DNA from: Patella vulgata
Lineage: Eukaryota > Mollusca > Gastropoda > Patellidae
Length of the DNA stretch: 64,000 nt
Reading direction: 5' to 3'
Assembly (NCBI RefSeq): GCF_932274485.2
Contig: NC_065886.2
Location: 44,875,501-44,939,500, forward strand
In this document: piece after piece, positions 12,501-20,889 of the stretch
How the letters are laid out: each line of letters starts with the position of its first letter
How positions within the stretch are numbered: position 1 is the first letter of the stretch
The notes under the pieces: model-generated
Told to the model about the DNA's origin: nothing
Seen by the model: only the letters and a program-made list of their open reading frames with translations
Databases searched by the model: none
Program-made: the position numbers and the translations under genes

Positions 12501-15500
12501 ATCGATGAAACTTTTGAAAAGAAAAGTATGGAACCCTTTGATTTGAAATCCAGAGGACCTGTTCGTTTCATATACCACACAAATGGTTCATCTATGCGAA
12601 TCGGCATTATATGCAATCACATAGCATTTGACATACTAGCGCTGAGCATGTTATTGGAGGAATTCATAACCTGCTTGAAAAGTTTCTACAAGTACCAAGG
12701 CCTTGGACAGGTTACAATACCAGCACCTCTAAATCATATATCGGCAGCGAATATAATGGATAGGAGATTAAAATCTTCACTTAGTGCGATGAAGAGTTTT
12801 TGGAAAAGAGAGTTATCCAAGGGCGTCCCGTTGATTGGTATCGATTCTACCAAACCATGTCAATTACACGGCCTTTGCGTTACAGCCCATAGACAAATGT
12901 CTACAGAGCTACACAATGAACTCAGTAAACTAAGCAAGACACTGCGAACAACAACATCTAAGATAATGATGTCTACGTATCAGCTGTTTTTGAGTCTTCG
13001 ATCTGGAAATCGTAGAGTTTTTATTACTCTACCTAAAGACCTTCGGTCGTCATTGCCAGAAACTAAAAATGTTATGGAATGCTTAATAAACCACATTCCA
13101 GTTTTTGCAGATATAGAACACTCTATGTCTATTAAAGATTTTCTTGTTACTAACTCCAAACACATCAATGACATTCTTGACAACAGCCTGTTTCCCTATG
13201 ATGAAATAGAAAAACTTATACCCGAGGATGCTAACAAAGACTTGTACCGCCATATTTTGATTTTTAACGATTACACATTTGTTGACCAACTTACAGCAAT
13301 GAAAGAGGGTGCTGCATTGCAACTAAATGAAACCGATAATAAACATATTTTGGGCGAATCCTTTTTATTCGTTGTCACTGATCATAATGCCCAAACAACG
13401 TCACTAAAGCTGCAGTTGTGTGCAGAGATGTACAGTCAGTCTGATGTTGAAGTTTATATTGACCAAATTATTGAACTTTTACAAGAAACGCTTCTTCAAC
13501 CCGAAGTTAAAATCGGACAGCTAAAAATGGTAGCACCGAAAAAAACATTAGAGGGTATGTTGATATTCATTTTTAGAGTTCTTTGTGAAAGGCCACTGCA
13601 ACATGTAGCAGTGTAATAAAATATTTTAAAAAGTTTTAATTATGTTCTCTGTGATTCCGATATACGTTGCTGAATTTTATTATACCGATAATGTTAAGAA
13701 TTATAGTTAATTATGGAAAATGAATACACTATGTTGGATTCAACAATATTTTCTGTCCATAATTGCAGGGAAATTTAGAAGAGAAACATCTACCGGAGGC
13801 TTAAAAGACCTGCATGTAAAGTTTCTTAAACCCGACAATAATGGTGTAATGTTAATACTGGACAAAAAGAAAATAATGAGAAATGACGTCATTCAATTTA
13901 ATTTTGAAGAAAGGAATAGTAAGTTACATTCTAGCGGGGACAGTTTCCTTTTTCATACGCCGACATGGAAATGTTGTCGTATATTGCTGTCGCCTCCGTC
14001 CGCACGTACATGCGTCTGTACGTCCGTCCGTCACCAATAATGTCTTATGAACTCTCTATAGACTACATTTATCATCTGATTGTTTTGAAATTACTATATG
14101 TTGTTAACATTACGGAGACGAAGAATCCCATTTAATTTCAACAATTTCTGGAGTTATGGCCCTTATTTCAATTTTTGGACCAGTGAATGTTCAAACAACA
14201 AAAGTTACCTTCCGATCTGTGTGACATTTATATGCATTATTTAAATTAATAAAACGAAAAAGAAGTCAAATTTCAACAGTTTCTGTAAATTACTTCCAGA
14301 GTTAAGCCCCTTATTTCAGTTGGTAAAACCATGTGAACCCTGAAAGAGCGAAAATTATTTCTTTGATAGGCATAAAATTGTACCTTGACGAAAATTGCAA
14401 TCTGATCTGTATGAAATTGTCTTGTAAATCCCCCCAATTACCTACAAAAGAATATTAATATGCTACAACCTGGGTCGACCGCCGGGACGATTTAGCTGCT
14501 ATGGGCGTACTTTCGTTGCCTGGCAACCTTTCTTTTCTGGCTTGATACTCCGGTGAGATTTACTGCGACAAAGAGGCATCTATCCAGTTTGTACAACATG
14601 TTCTATATTAGGGTCTCTTTTTTATGGACGATCAAACCGCTCTTTATACTTGGTTCTTAATTTATAGTCCTTAATTCATATTTCTTTATTTGTTGTCGTA
14701 TTCCGACAATTGTGTGCTAAAATTCAAATTTGTATCTTAAAATCAATGTTTGTTTTACACATCAGCCATTTGTCATATCAGTTTTGTTAATTGTATCTTT
14801 GTTTAATTTAATTATATTTTTTATATTAAGATAAAATTTCTTTTATAAAATTAGAAAATAACATTTACATTTCATCAGAAACATACAACGAAAAACAAAT
14901 CTCGAACAACACATCTCCAAATACCAATCTTGCAATACCATTGTCTAACAACATTTCTCCAAATCCATCCATCCAACAGGTGGCGCTTGTCAAATCTAAA
15001 ATATACTATAGACACGTGACCTTGACTAAATCAATCTATTTATAGATCATAAGCAACAAAAAAAGTAAAACATTCGCTTTCTTGTCTTTTGTCAATGATT
15101 TGCAAGATTGGTGTTTGGAGATTTGTATTTCGATTGTTGTTCGAGATTTGTTTTTCCTTGTATGTTTATGATGAAATAAAATGAAATGTTTTGAAATTCT
15201 AAAAGAATTTATTTCTTTATATTTAAATACAATTAAATTAAACAAAGATACAATTTACAAATCTGATATGACAAAATGTTTGATTTGTTAAAACAAAATA
15301 GATATTGATTTTAAGATGCAAATGTTAATAATTTAGTATACAAATTTCAAAATTCGACAACAAATGAAGAATTTAAAGGCTCAATACCACTCTTGTTGTA
15401 ACTGAATAATATGCCCCAATCTTTATTCTGGTCAACAAATTGTACTATTTTACAATATTCCAATTAATTGATGATACAAACTTCATCTTAACACACCTAA

Positions 15501-16008
15501 TTTAAAAAATTGGAATAATTCAACTAAATGAATTGAAAAGCCTGACGTAAAGCTTTTCAAATGTGACTTGGATTTAAAAATCTTTTTGAACCCTCTGGAC
15601 AAGTAAAATAGGATTTAATGGATAATTTACACAACAGGTAGGACACTTACACATCTAATACTTAGAATAAGGCTATTTTTTTTTCTGGAGCTGTCAAGCC
15701 AGCAAGAGTGTTATTGTCCCTTTAAGACTATGAATTAAGAACTAACAATTGAGAACACTGAAAAAAGAGCTGTTTGGTCTTCAATACTTGGGGAGTTGGA
15801 TGACTGAATGGTTAGCGTGTGCGCGCTGTATTATAAAGTATGCCATTGAGTCAACTGGCGTGGTTTCGATTGCACGGTTTCTCCGGGTCCTCCGGTTTCC
15901 TCCCACTGCTTAAGACCCCTACGCGCAAGCGAATTATTCAAATAAAATTAAACCATACGTTAGTCCCGAAATGACCTAGTTTGTGTCGAGAGGACGCTAA
16001 ACCCCATA

Positions 16009-16043
<35 letters not shown>

Positions 16044-16290
16044 AATACTTGTTTGTTTTGTGTTGTTGTTTTTTGTGGGGTTTTTTTGGGTTTTTTTTGT
16101 TTTTTGTTTGTTTTTTTTTTACATTTTTTTCCCACTATTTACACCAAGTTGAGAATATAATGTTATCGTTTCAGAGAGTGGTGTCCAAATACTTAAACTA
16201 GAAACAAAGAAAAAGATTTACAAATTACAGTTTTCAGACGGCAACGCTGACAGTTGGAAACAAAATTTATTTGATCTGTACAGAAAATAG
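739..16290 (+). CDS. FAS-like polyketide synthase with a terminal condensation domain (spliced gene)
   Basis: This is a multidomain megasynthase that extends acyl chains on its own carrier domain, in the style of animal fatty acid synthase and FAS-like PKSs. Coding exons I place are 739-938, 4021-4181, 5449-5652, 5995-6176, 6377-6551, 6923-13554, 13769-13918 and 16175-16290. All junctions are GT-AG and all phases agree. The start is set at ATG 739, just after a pyrimidine-rich acceptor at 731-732, because the KS core ([13 protein letters not shown]) begins at once, as in FAS. The product is about 2606 aa if one missing base near 12.39 kb is allowed. Domain order is KS (1-420), AT (520-800), DH (885-1160), pseudoKR (1190-1420), degenerate ER (1440-1690), KR (1690-1880), ACP (1960-2055), C (2080-2540) and a tail. 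There is no thioesterase and no methyltransferase domain. A 5' untranslated exon probably lies upstream. No polyadenylation signal was recognised just after the stop. Confidence 0.93.
1011..1265 (+). mobile_element. SINE B copy in PKS intron 1
   Basis: This is a tRNA-headed SINE with a poly-G run, then an A-box-like 'TGGTCGAATGGTTAGC' and a B-box-like 'GGTTTCGATTCC' head. A body with 'aaggagtaggaacgcctgtcc' and 'cctacgcgcaagcgaattattgaaataaaat' follows, and the 3' end reads 'gctaaacaccatttctctc'. Six further copies are listed below. It lies in the same strand as the host gene. Confidence 0.85.
1266..3930. other. PKS intron 1 body
   Basis: No coding exon was found here. It contains a diverged repeat at about 1500-1740 that is matched in intron 2, a partial palindromic MITE relic at about 1826-1925 (compare 37929-38056), a perfect tandem duplication of 62 bp at 1922-2045, and AT-rich sequence. 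Blocks around 2330-2600 and 2770-3200 look like old repeat text (short sentences recur in altered form, such as 'aaaaattgcaagacaagagttttgaat' against 'aaacaattacaagaaaactttttt'). Short ORFs here have no recognisable homology. Confidence 0.5.
1922..2045. repeat. Perfect 62-bp tandem duplication
   Basis: The unit beginning 'atttaatcagatacacatca' and ending 'aactgtatgtctt' occurs twice back to back with no change I can see. It is a recent local duplication within PKS intron 1. Confidence 0.9.
3931..3992 (+). pseudogene. Decayed partial copy of PKS exon 2
   Basis: The text 'gaattggaagctttttatggttctagaaaatgctggaata' parallels the functional exon 2 text 'gaatttgaagct' plus 'ttatggctttagagaatgctggaata' at 4055-4140, with the middle third missing. 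It ends about 30 bases before the real exon's acceptor. This looks like a truncated duplicate exon that is no longer open or spliced. The match was seen by eye. Confidence 0.6.
4182..5448. other. PKS intron 2
   Basis: No exon was found. The stretch 4391-4650 is a diverged match to 1500-1740 of intron 1 ('caaattgaacggcagtcgtttacgcctg' against 'caaattaaatggcagtctttggcgtctg', and 'attgtgtcttaaatattggat' against 'attgtgtctcaaacattggat'). The rest is AT-rich and unremarkable. Confidence 0.55.
5653..5994. other. PKS intron 3
   Basis: AT-rich intron with a gtagat donor and a 'tatgttttcctcag' acceptor. Nothing else was recognised. Confidence 0.6.
6552..6922. other. PKS intron 5
   Basis: Intron with a gtgagt donor and a 'cttccaattgtag' acceptor. 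It holds a short C-run then A-run at about 6713-6747 and nothing else recognised. Confidence 0.6.
6923..12398 (+). CDS. PKS exon 6: AT-DH-pseudoKR-ER(degenerate)-KR-ACP
   Basis: One exon of over 5 kb encodes the core of the synthase. The AT has GQSIGE (Ser about 614; most ATs have GHSxG) and AFHSHH (His about 719), the pattern of malonyl-type ATs. The DH has H-x3-G-x4-P in [11 protein letters not shown] (His about 917) and an Asp in IIDGLL (about 1078). A structural pseudoKR follows from 'YFYKQQWKK'. The ER-like stretch keeps the fold signature around '[13 protein letters not shown]' but shows [10 protein letters not shown] where the GGVGQAA NADPH loop should be, so it is probably inactive. 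The KR has GGLTGLG (about 1698), a Ser in LHSSIT and Tyr in QSNYGAG (about 1842). The ACP has DEGMDSM with Ser about 2016. An Asp-rich linker (12181-12228) leads to the C domain. Together these predict a chain with keto reduction and dehydration but no enoyl reduction. Confidence 0.92.
12250..13554 (+). CDS. PKS terminal condensation (C) domain, with a one-base frame slip
   Basis: NRPS C domains join an acyl or peptidyl thioester to an amine, and related enzymes make esters. The N-terminal part (ITSRNPIL, like the RHxxLR helix) is in the ACP frame. From about 12402 the same domain continues in another frame (GVLRPGGS onward), then [10 protein letters not shown], the motif NHIAFD (standard HHxxxD with the second, catalytic His and the Asp kept), FWKREL, the [13 protein letters not shown] segment, and [12 protein letters not shown]. 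The order and spacing of C-domain motifs are therefore complete to about residue 2540. The change of frame lies between about 12390 and 12402 and needs one added base. No good short intron fits there. Typical FAS has a thioesterase in this place. Either a sequence error or a real break would explain the slip. Confidence 0.82.
13769..13918 (+). CDS. PKS exon 7, start of C-terminal tail
   Basis: The acceptor is 'ctgtccataattgcag' and the donor is gtaagt. Phase 1 at the exon 6 end (donor gtatgt at 13555) and phase 1 at this exon's end both fit. The exon encodes a basic and polar segment ([11 protein letters not shown], then [19 protein letters not shown]). It lies after the C domain and is not part of known FAS or C-domain cores. 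The predicted beta-strand-like pattern continues in the last exon, where the tail ends. Confidence 0.75.
14626..15783. mobile_element. Foldback element in PKS intron 7
   Basis: Two long inverted arms, about 14626-14944 and 15092-15783, pair with each other. For example 'aacaaatctcgaacaacacatctcc' is matched in reverse by 'ggagatttgtatttcgattgttgttcgagatttg', and 'ttaatttatagtccttaattcat' by 'atgaattaagaactaacaattgag'. The spacer is about 150 bp. The right arm is longer because a second element (15377-15721) has inserted into it. There is no coding capacity; it is probably a non-autonomous DNA transposon. Confidence 0.7.
15377..15721. mobile_element. TTAA-flanked MITE nested in the foldback arm
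   Basis: Imperfect terminal inverted repeats, AGGCTCAATACCACTCTTG at the left and the reverse of AGGGACAATAACACTCTTG at the right, lie between TTAA tetranucleotides at 15373-15376 and 15722-15725. A second copy lies at 60343-60672. TTAA duplication is the habit of piggyBac-like elements, so that origin is possible but unproven. Confidence 0.75.
15791..16042 (+). mobile_element. SINE B copy ending in a (TC)n run
   Basis: The head 'ggatgactgaatggttagcgtgtgcgc' and the 'acctagtttgtgtcgagaggacgctaaacccc' tail match the family. It runs into (TC)13-14 at about 16012-16041. The middle is shortened compared with the 52.8 kb copy. Confidence 0.85.
16175..16290 (+). CDS. PKS exon 8, last coding exon (PH-like end)
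   Basis: The acceptor 'gttatcgtttcag' at 16174 continues the reading phase and runs to TAG at 16288-16290. Encoded text includes [19 protein letters not shown] and then [11 protein letters not shown]. Alternating hydrophobic strands followed by a helix with a central Trp resemble the end of a PH-like fold, which often binds lipids or proteins. That is inference from pattern only; a small unrelated beta domain is equally possible. Confidence 0.7.
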
Positions 16291-16377
16291 ATAATTTGAA
16301 GCATAACTTTTATTCCCGAAAACTTTAGATAATTTGAAACGCACAATACTCTTATATAATTTAATTCATTATAATTA

Positions 16378-17400
16378 TCTGTTAGAGCGAGGTTTCCCCC
16401 CTCCCCCTTTCAAAATCTGAGATTTTATATAGTCATATTTTAGGGGTATTTGGGGAAGGATTAGTTGGTAACAAAAATTCTTGTATATGTCCTCATTTTT
16501 ATGTGGATGTTCTCTGTCGTCTATAAATATGCTCTTTTCGATATTGGATCAGACCGAAACGTCCTGGATTATGGCCCCTGACTTGCACGACAAATCACGT
16601 TTTTAGCTTGTCCACCCTCTAAGAGTTCAAATATATCACTGTTATACCAAATAGTGTAAAAGTATGTAATACTATGGTTGTGGATCCTCTAGAGGTCACA
16701 ATTTTATCCGATTTTGATGAAACTCAAAGTCTATCTTTAAATCGCAAAAATCCCGGTTTCTTTCAATATTGGCACATGTCGGACCGCAATTTCCTGGATT
16801 TTTGGTCCCTCGTATTTTTAGCTTGTGGAACCTCTAGAGGTCATAATTTTTATTTGATTTTAAGATCTGTTCATATTTATGGTTGAGTTCGAATTTCGTG
16901 AAAGTCTGACTGAAATTTCCCGTCAAAATGGCCGCTCCCCATCAGTCAAATAGTGTAAAAGCATGTAATACCAAGGTTGTCGTCCCTCGTGAGGTCACAA
17001 TTTTTATCCGATTTTGAGGAAAAAATTAAAAATATGTTTATATCACAAAGATCTTAGTTCCTTCAATATTGGCGCATAACCTCCTGGATTATGACCCCTG
17101 ATTGTACGAACAATCTTGTTTATACGCCCACATTTTCATGTGGAAGTTTATTATCGTCGCCCATGTCCGCCCGCTAGTTCACATTTTGTTTATGGACACT
17201 CTACAGGTCACAAATTTTTCCGATTTTGACGAAACTTAACATGTAGGTTTATATTCCAAAGATCTGGGTTCCTTTCGGTACTTATGTGTATAGTACCGTA
17301 ACTTCATGGATTATGGCTCCTGATTGTACGCAAAATCAAGTTATTGGCTTGTGGTCAATCTAGAGATCACAATTTTTATTCAATAATTGTTTATATTATT
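16378..17400 (-). repeat. Degenerate array of the 'ATACGCCCAC' family
   Basis: Four or more diverged units recur. Each holds a 'cctctagaggtcacaattttatccgattttga' sentence, an 'aagatcttagttccttcaatattggcgcat' sentence, a 'gattatggcccctga' sentence and a 'tttttagcttgtgg' sentence. One unit contains 'tatacgcccacattttcatgtggaagt' (about 17110-17140). The units match those at 58.4-59.96 kb in reverse. A (TA)n run closes the block at about 17429-17445. Confidence 0.6.
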
Positions 17401-17445
17401 GCACAGATATATTGGACTTTAACTTATATATATATATATATATAT

Positions 17446-17612
17446 AGATTTCAGGGTTTCTTGAGGTGTTTTATTTCTTCTAAGGTTATGCATCATTAAC
17501 TTCTAAGAAAGATATAAGAAGCCCTGGGTTTGACATCTGAAGTTATTGAGACTCCAGCCTTTTTTAAGGATTTGTCGATCTGTTATTTTAAGTTTGTCAT
17601 CAGTTTATCAGC
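17446..17612. other. Gap with no recognised feature
   Basis: AT-rich sequence between the repeat array and the small signal-peptide ORF. Nothing was recognised. Confidence 0.4.
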
Positions 17613-17759
17613 ATGTTTAAATATAAATTAGTTCTAGTTTTACTTTTACTGATTATAAAGGATTGTGTTCACAGTGACGACATCAATAAACGTTCTCATG
17701 GCTTTAATGAAATGAAATGGGGTTTAACGTCCTACTGTTCTGCTCCTAACCTGGGCTAA
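17613..17759 (+). CDS. Small signal-peptide-like ORF (48 aa), possibly a first exon
   Basis: The ORF begins MFKYKLVLVLLLLIIKDCVHS, a short basic start followed by a strong hydrophobic core and a plausible cleavage site after VHS, then DDINKRSHG. A SINE fragment now supplies the last 17 codons. Before that insertion the frame would have run on into 'ggctttaagcattcgg'. It may be the first exon of a secreted protein or a decayed one. No matching second exon was found, and chance is a real alternative. I do not recognise the family. Confidence 0.3.
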   Translation: MFKYKLVLVLLLLIIKDCVHSDDINKRSHGFNEMKWGLTSYCSAPNLG

Positions 17760-17781
17760 TGAAGACGGCTCATGGCTTTAA
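17695..17781 (-). mobile_element. Truncated SINE A with a 13-bp target-site duplication
   Basis: A 61-bp 3' end of SINE A (17708-17768) in reverse orientation is flanked by identical copies of CTCATGGCTTTAA at 17695-17707 and 17769-17781. The perfect duplication shows it arrived by LINE-type insertion and fairly recently. Confidence 0.85.
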
Positions 17782-18798
17782 GCATTCGGTGTATTTTTAC
17801 CCTGTTAAATTATTTACTTATTATTTACTTATACTGATATGATTCTCAAACTGCGTTGTTGAAGGAAAGGCAACGATATCAATCGATATCCATTGTTACA
17901 ACTAGCTTATCTAGAGCTGTCTTATTACACACTAAAATATATTTTCATGAAACATATTGCAAACCCCCTCTCCGGTTCTAACTTGAGGGTAAAGCCAGAT
18001 TCACACCCCCTTTATCTAATTTTTATAGCTTAAATGAAAACAAAGTCTGGTTATAAAATATTTCAGTATTTATTAAATTAGTTTGCAGTATAACCTGTCT
18101 CATTCAATAAATTAACTGTGTGTGTGATCTACTAACTCTTCTTAAATGATTGTTACTCTGATTCAGAATATGAAAATGAGAATGACTTTAGTATTGTAAT
18201 CTATAATATGCTTGTATCTATGTATCCGGCTATGATATATAAAATGTAAAAACGAACTGTTGCATTGTAATTCCTGGAAAGACACACGTTTTAACTGAGA
18301 TAGACAAGAAGAAGTAAATACACAACGTGAAGGGGAAGCAAAGATGATCACATGGTTACTAAGATATGTGCATGTAATAAGAAAAGATGCATGGGTCATA
18401 CGCCGGAGGTGGCGACCGGTTCGGCGTCCTCCGCCCTCCACGTCTTACAAAAGACACATGGTACTACACTTACCCCTAACGCTAAATATATAACCCTATC
18501 CCTTGTAGTATTTAACTCGGTGTGTGGGGAATTTCCGTACTTCCAAACCTGCCTGAAAATAGAAACCCGCGTTGTAAACATGGGACTGACATAGTCAATA
18601 AATTGTCATTTAACTGAGAATCGTGACTTGGAATGTAGGCGTACCAGGCAACAAAACATATACCCGAGAACAACTTTCTCAAATTTTAATGTTTCGGAGT
18701 AACAGTCTCAATACTTATGTATCTACATCGGAGTTTTACTGTGATTACACAAATCATTGCACCCGTACTTGTGGTGTTGGGTGGCGGCATGGTTAACT
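17782..18798. other. Stretch without recognised genes
   Basis: Unique-looking AT-rich sequence with a more GC-rich part at 18380-18560. Short ORFs on both strands at 18163-18594 overlap each other and show no family resemblance, so they are left out. Confidence 0.4.
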
Positions 18799-18972
18799 GA
18801 AATGGTGTTTAACGTAGTACTGTTCTGCTCCGACTTGGCTACGGAAGATGGGTATACGCCATACAGGGAAATGTTGCTCGGATAGCGGCGCTACGGCCTA
18901 CTCTTATATCGAATTCCAACTGCCAAAAGATCTTTTACGTGCACGCTAATGTTTACGTACCAATCCGAATGT
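18799..18972 (-). mobile_element. SINE A copy (3' portion, reverse)
   Basis: It begins 'gaaatggtgtttaacgtagtactgttctgctcc' and runs through 'cctactcttatatcgaattccaactgcc' to 'gtgcacgctaatgtttacgt', matching the SINE A 3' two thirds in reverse with several changes. The tRNA head is missing. Confidence 0.8.
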
Positions 18973-18977
18973 TTAAG

Positions 18978-19100
18978 GCGTGCTCGTTGGGTCAGAATGC
19001 CCGTCATTGAATCAAGTGACGTGGTTTCGATTCCCACATGTACCTGACAAGGAGTAGGATCGCCTGTCCGACCTCGTGGGTTTCCTCCGGGTCCTCCAAT
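18978..19100 (+). mobile_element. SINE B fragment
   Basis: The head to mid part only: 'gcgtgctcgttgggtcagaatgcccgtcattgaatcaagtgacgtggtttcgattccc', then 'acaaggagtaggatcgcctgtccgacctcgtgggtttcctccgggtcctcc'. The 3' tail is lost. Confidence 0.75.
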
Positions 19101-19328
19101 TTCATAATAAAAATTGACGTCAAACGGGGTGTCGGACTTTTGTCTTTAAAGCGCTCAGTGTGTATGTATGCATACGTAATTTGGATACGATGATGGCATC
19201 ATGCATTGTCAACTGTCCAATTTCCTTAACAGGAACCTGGCAAACCCCCCCTCCTACAAAACTTCCTGGATGCGAGGATATCTGCACAAACGCATGGGTG
19301 ATGTCCATGTAGATAGAGTTTAACGTAT
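19101..19328. other. Flank of the LTR retrotransposon
   Basis: No gene was recognised. The last four bases, GTAT at 19325-19328, are the left copy of the LTR element's target-site duplication. Confidence 0.5.
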
Positions 19329-20852
19329 TGTTACGGTCCGGGAACACACCTAAATTATATGTATATTGATTCGCTATACTATTAGATTATTTATTGTTTT
19401 GCTGGGAACATACCCATGTTATTCTGTTATAAAGTATTCGTATCAACATGACTTTTCTTTGTTAATGGGATCACTTGTTTGTTTACCTTTACGAACCTGT
19501 TCTCCCCGCGTCACAAATGGACTGCACCATTTTGTTCCACGCCGTTTTCTTCACCGGCTGCATGTAGCCGAAAATCCCCCATAGCTCCGTATAAATTGAG
19601 TGCCGTGAACCAAGGAGCCGACTGGATATGGTAGCAAACCCGAGTATTAATATCTGCGCATAAATAAATATATTTATCCTTTCAGTCCCACCGCATTGTC
19701 GATCAGAACACCAACGAGCAAGTCTGTCAAATTGACTATCGAAGACTGTTGGTCACGTGATACAACGTTGGGGGTAATATGACGTCAAAATTTAGTGACG
19801 TAATATGGCGCGCTGTACGAAGCGTTTCAGTTAGTTGGCCTTCGCAACTCATTGTGTTTAGACGTGTTTTTTAATTGTTAGCCTATATAGGCCTAGATAT
19901 TGATCATGGCGCAGGTGATCTGCAACACACCTTCTCTGGTAAGGGAGTAATTATATTATAGTAGGTTGTTTAACCTGTGCCTGTTGGGGAGCCTAATTAA
20001 GCTTCTTTATAATAATTTCGGTGTTTACCGATATTACCGTGCATTGACTTTGTTTGTCCTTCGACCTCCCAGTCTAACTGTGAGTTAACGTTTGCCTTTA
20101 ACTCCTTTTATTTATACACCTGTGTTGCTCTTTTTAGCCACGGTGTAATGCCATATCAACATATAAAACATTGAAATATAATTGATTATATCTGATCTGC
20201 CTGTAGAACCGTAAGTGGTATTTCAACCAGTCATTGGTGCTACAAAACCTGATCTGGTGTTTTGAACCGAATCTGGTGCTTGCCTGTGTGAGCTGGGTGC
20301 ATGGAACCGGATCTGGTGTTTTGAACCTAATCCGGTGCACCAGATATAAACCTGATTATCAATGATAAATAAGTCATTGCGATTGTTATTAGCAGAAAGT
20401 TTTCAAGTGGAAATTCTGCAGGGAATTGAGGAAAATAAATAAGGTGGTCTGCTACCGAATTTGGGCACTAAAGGGAGATAACTCCTCTTGGGCTTGGTAT
20501 CTTTATTTACAGGGAAACCATTACCAATCCAGAAGGTCCTGAATCGTGTATCGCATACACCAAGTATCCTGATATATTCACCACTTCAAAAACTAAGTAC
20601 CGGTACAATTAACAATTTACGACGTGAAACAAGTATAACTTTTCAACTTCGATGTACATTTCAATTATTAAATATTAATTATTAAATATTGTATTAATTA
20701 TTTTATATATTTAGGTAATAAAGTTTGTGTTGTTCTTAATTAAAGTACTCTGTTATCTGTTCGTGTCTGGGGTGTTGCAGGGGGTCTTCACATACAGCTA
20801 CAGAACGCCCGCGAATTCATTGGTTGCCAGCCGGAGGGTTGGTAGCGTAACA
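19329..20852 (+). repeat. 5' LTR (1524 bp)
   Basis: The ends are TG...CA with a matching partner at 27203-28726. Possible control signals within it are TATAAAT at 19590-19596, an E-box CACGTG at 19754-19759, a CRE-like TGACGTCA at 19780-19787 with TGACGTAA at 19796-19803, and AATAAA at 20717-20722 followed by GT-rich DNA, which fits polyadenylation. Their use is inferred. The LTR is long for the group. Confidence 0.95.
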
Positions 20853-20854
20853 AT

Positions 20855-20872
20855 TGGTGTCAGAAGTGGGAT
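20855..20872 (+). promoter_or_regulatory. Primer-binding site, tRNA-Leu type
   Basis: TGGTGTCAGAAGTGGGAT lies two bases after the 5' LTR. It is complementary to the 3' end typical of eukaryotic tRNA-Leu (…CTGACACCA). The tRNA assignment rests on memory of tRNA-Leu acceptor ends. Confidence 0.85.
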
Positions 20873-20889
20873 CCATTGAAGTTCTGTAG

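Noticed and set aside
19366-19584. 72-aa ORF, also present at 27240-27458
   Set aside because: It lies in both LTRs and appears twice only because the LTRs are duplicates. No domain was recognised.
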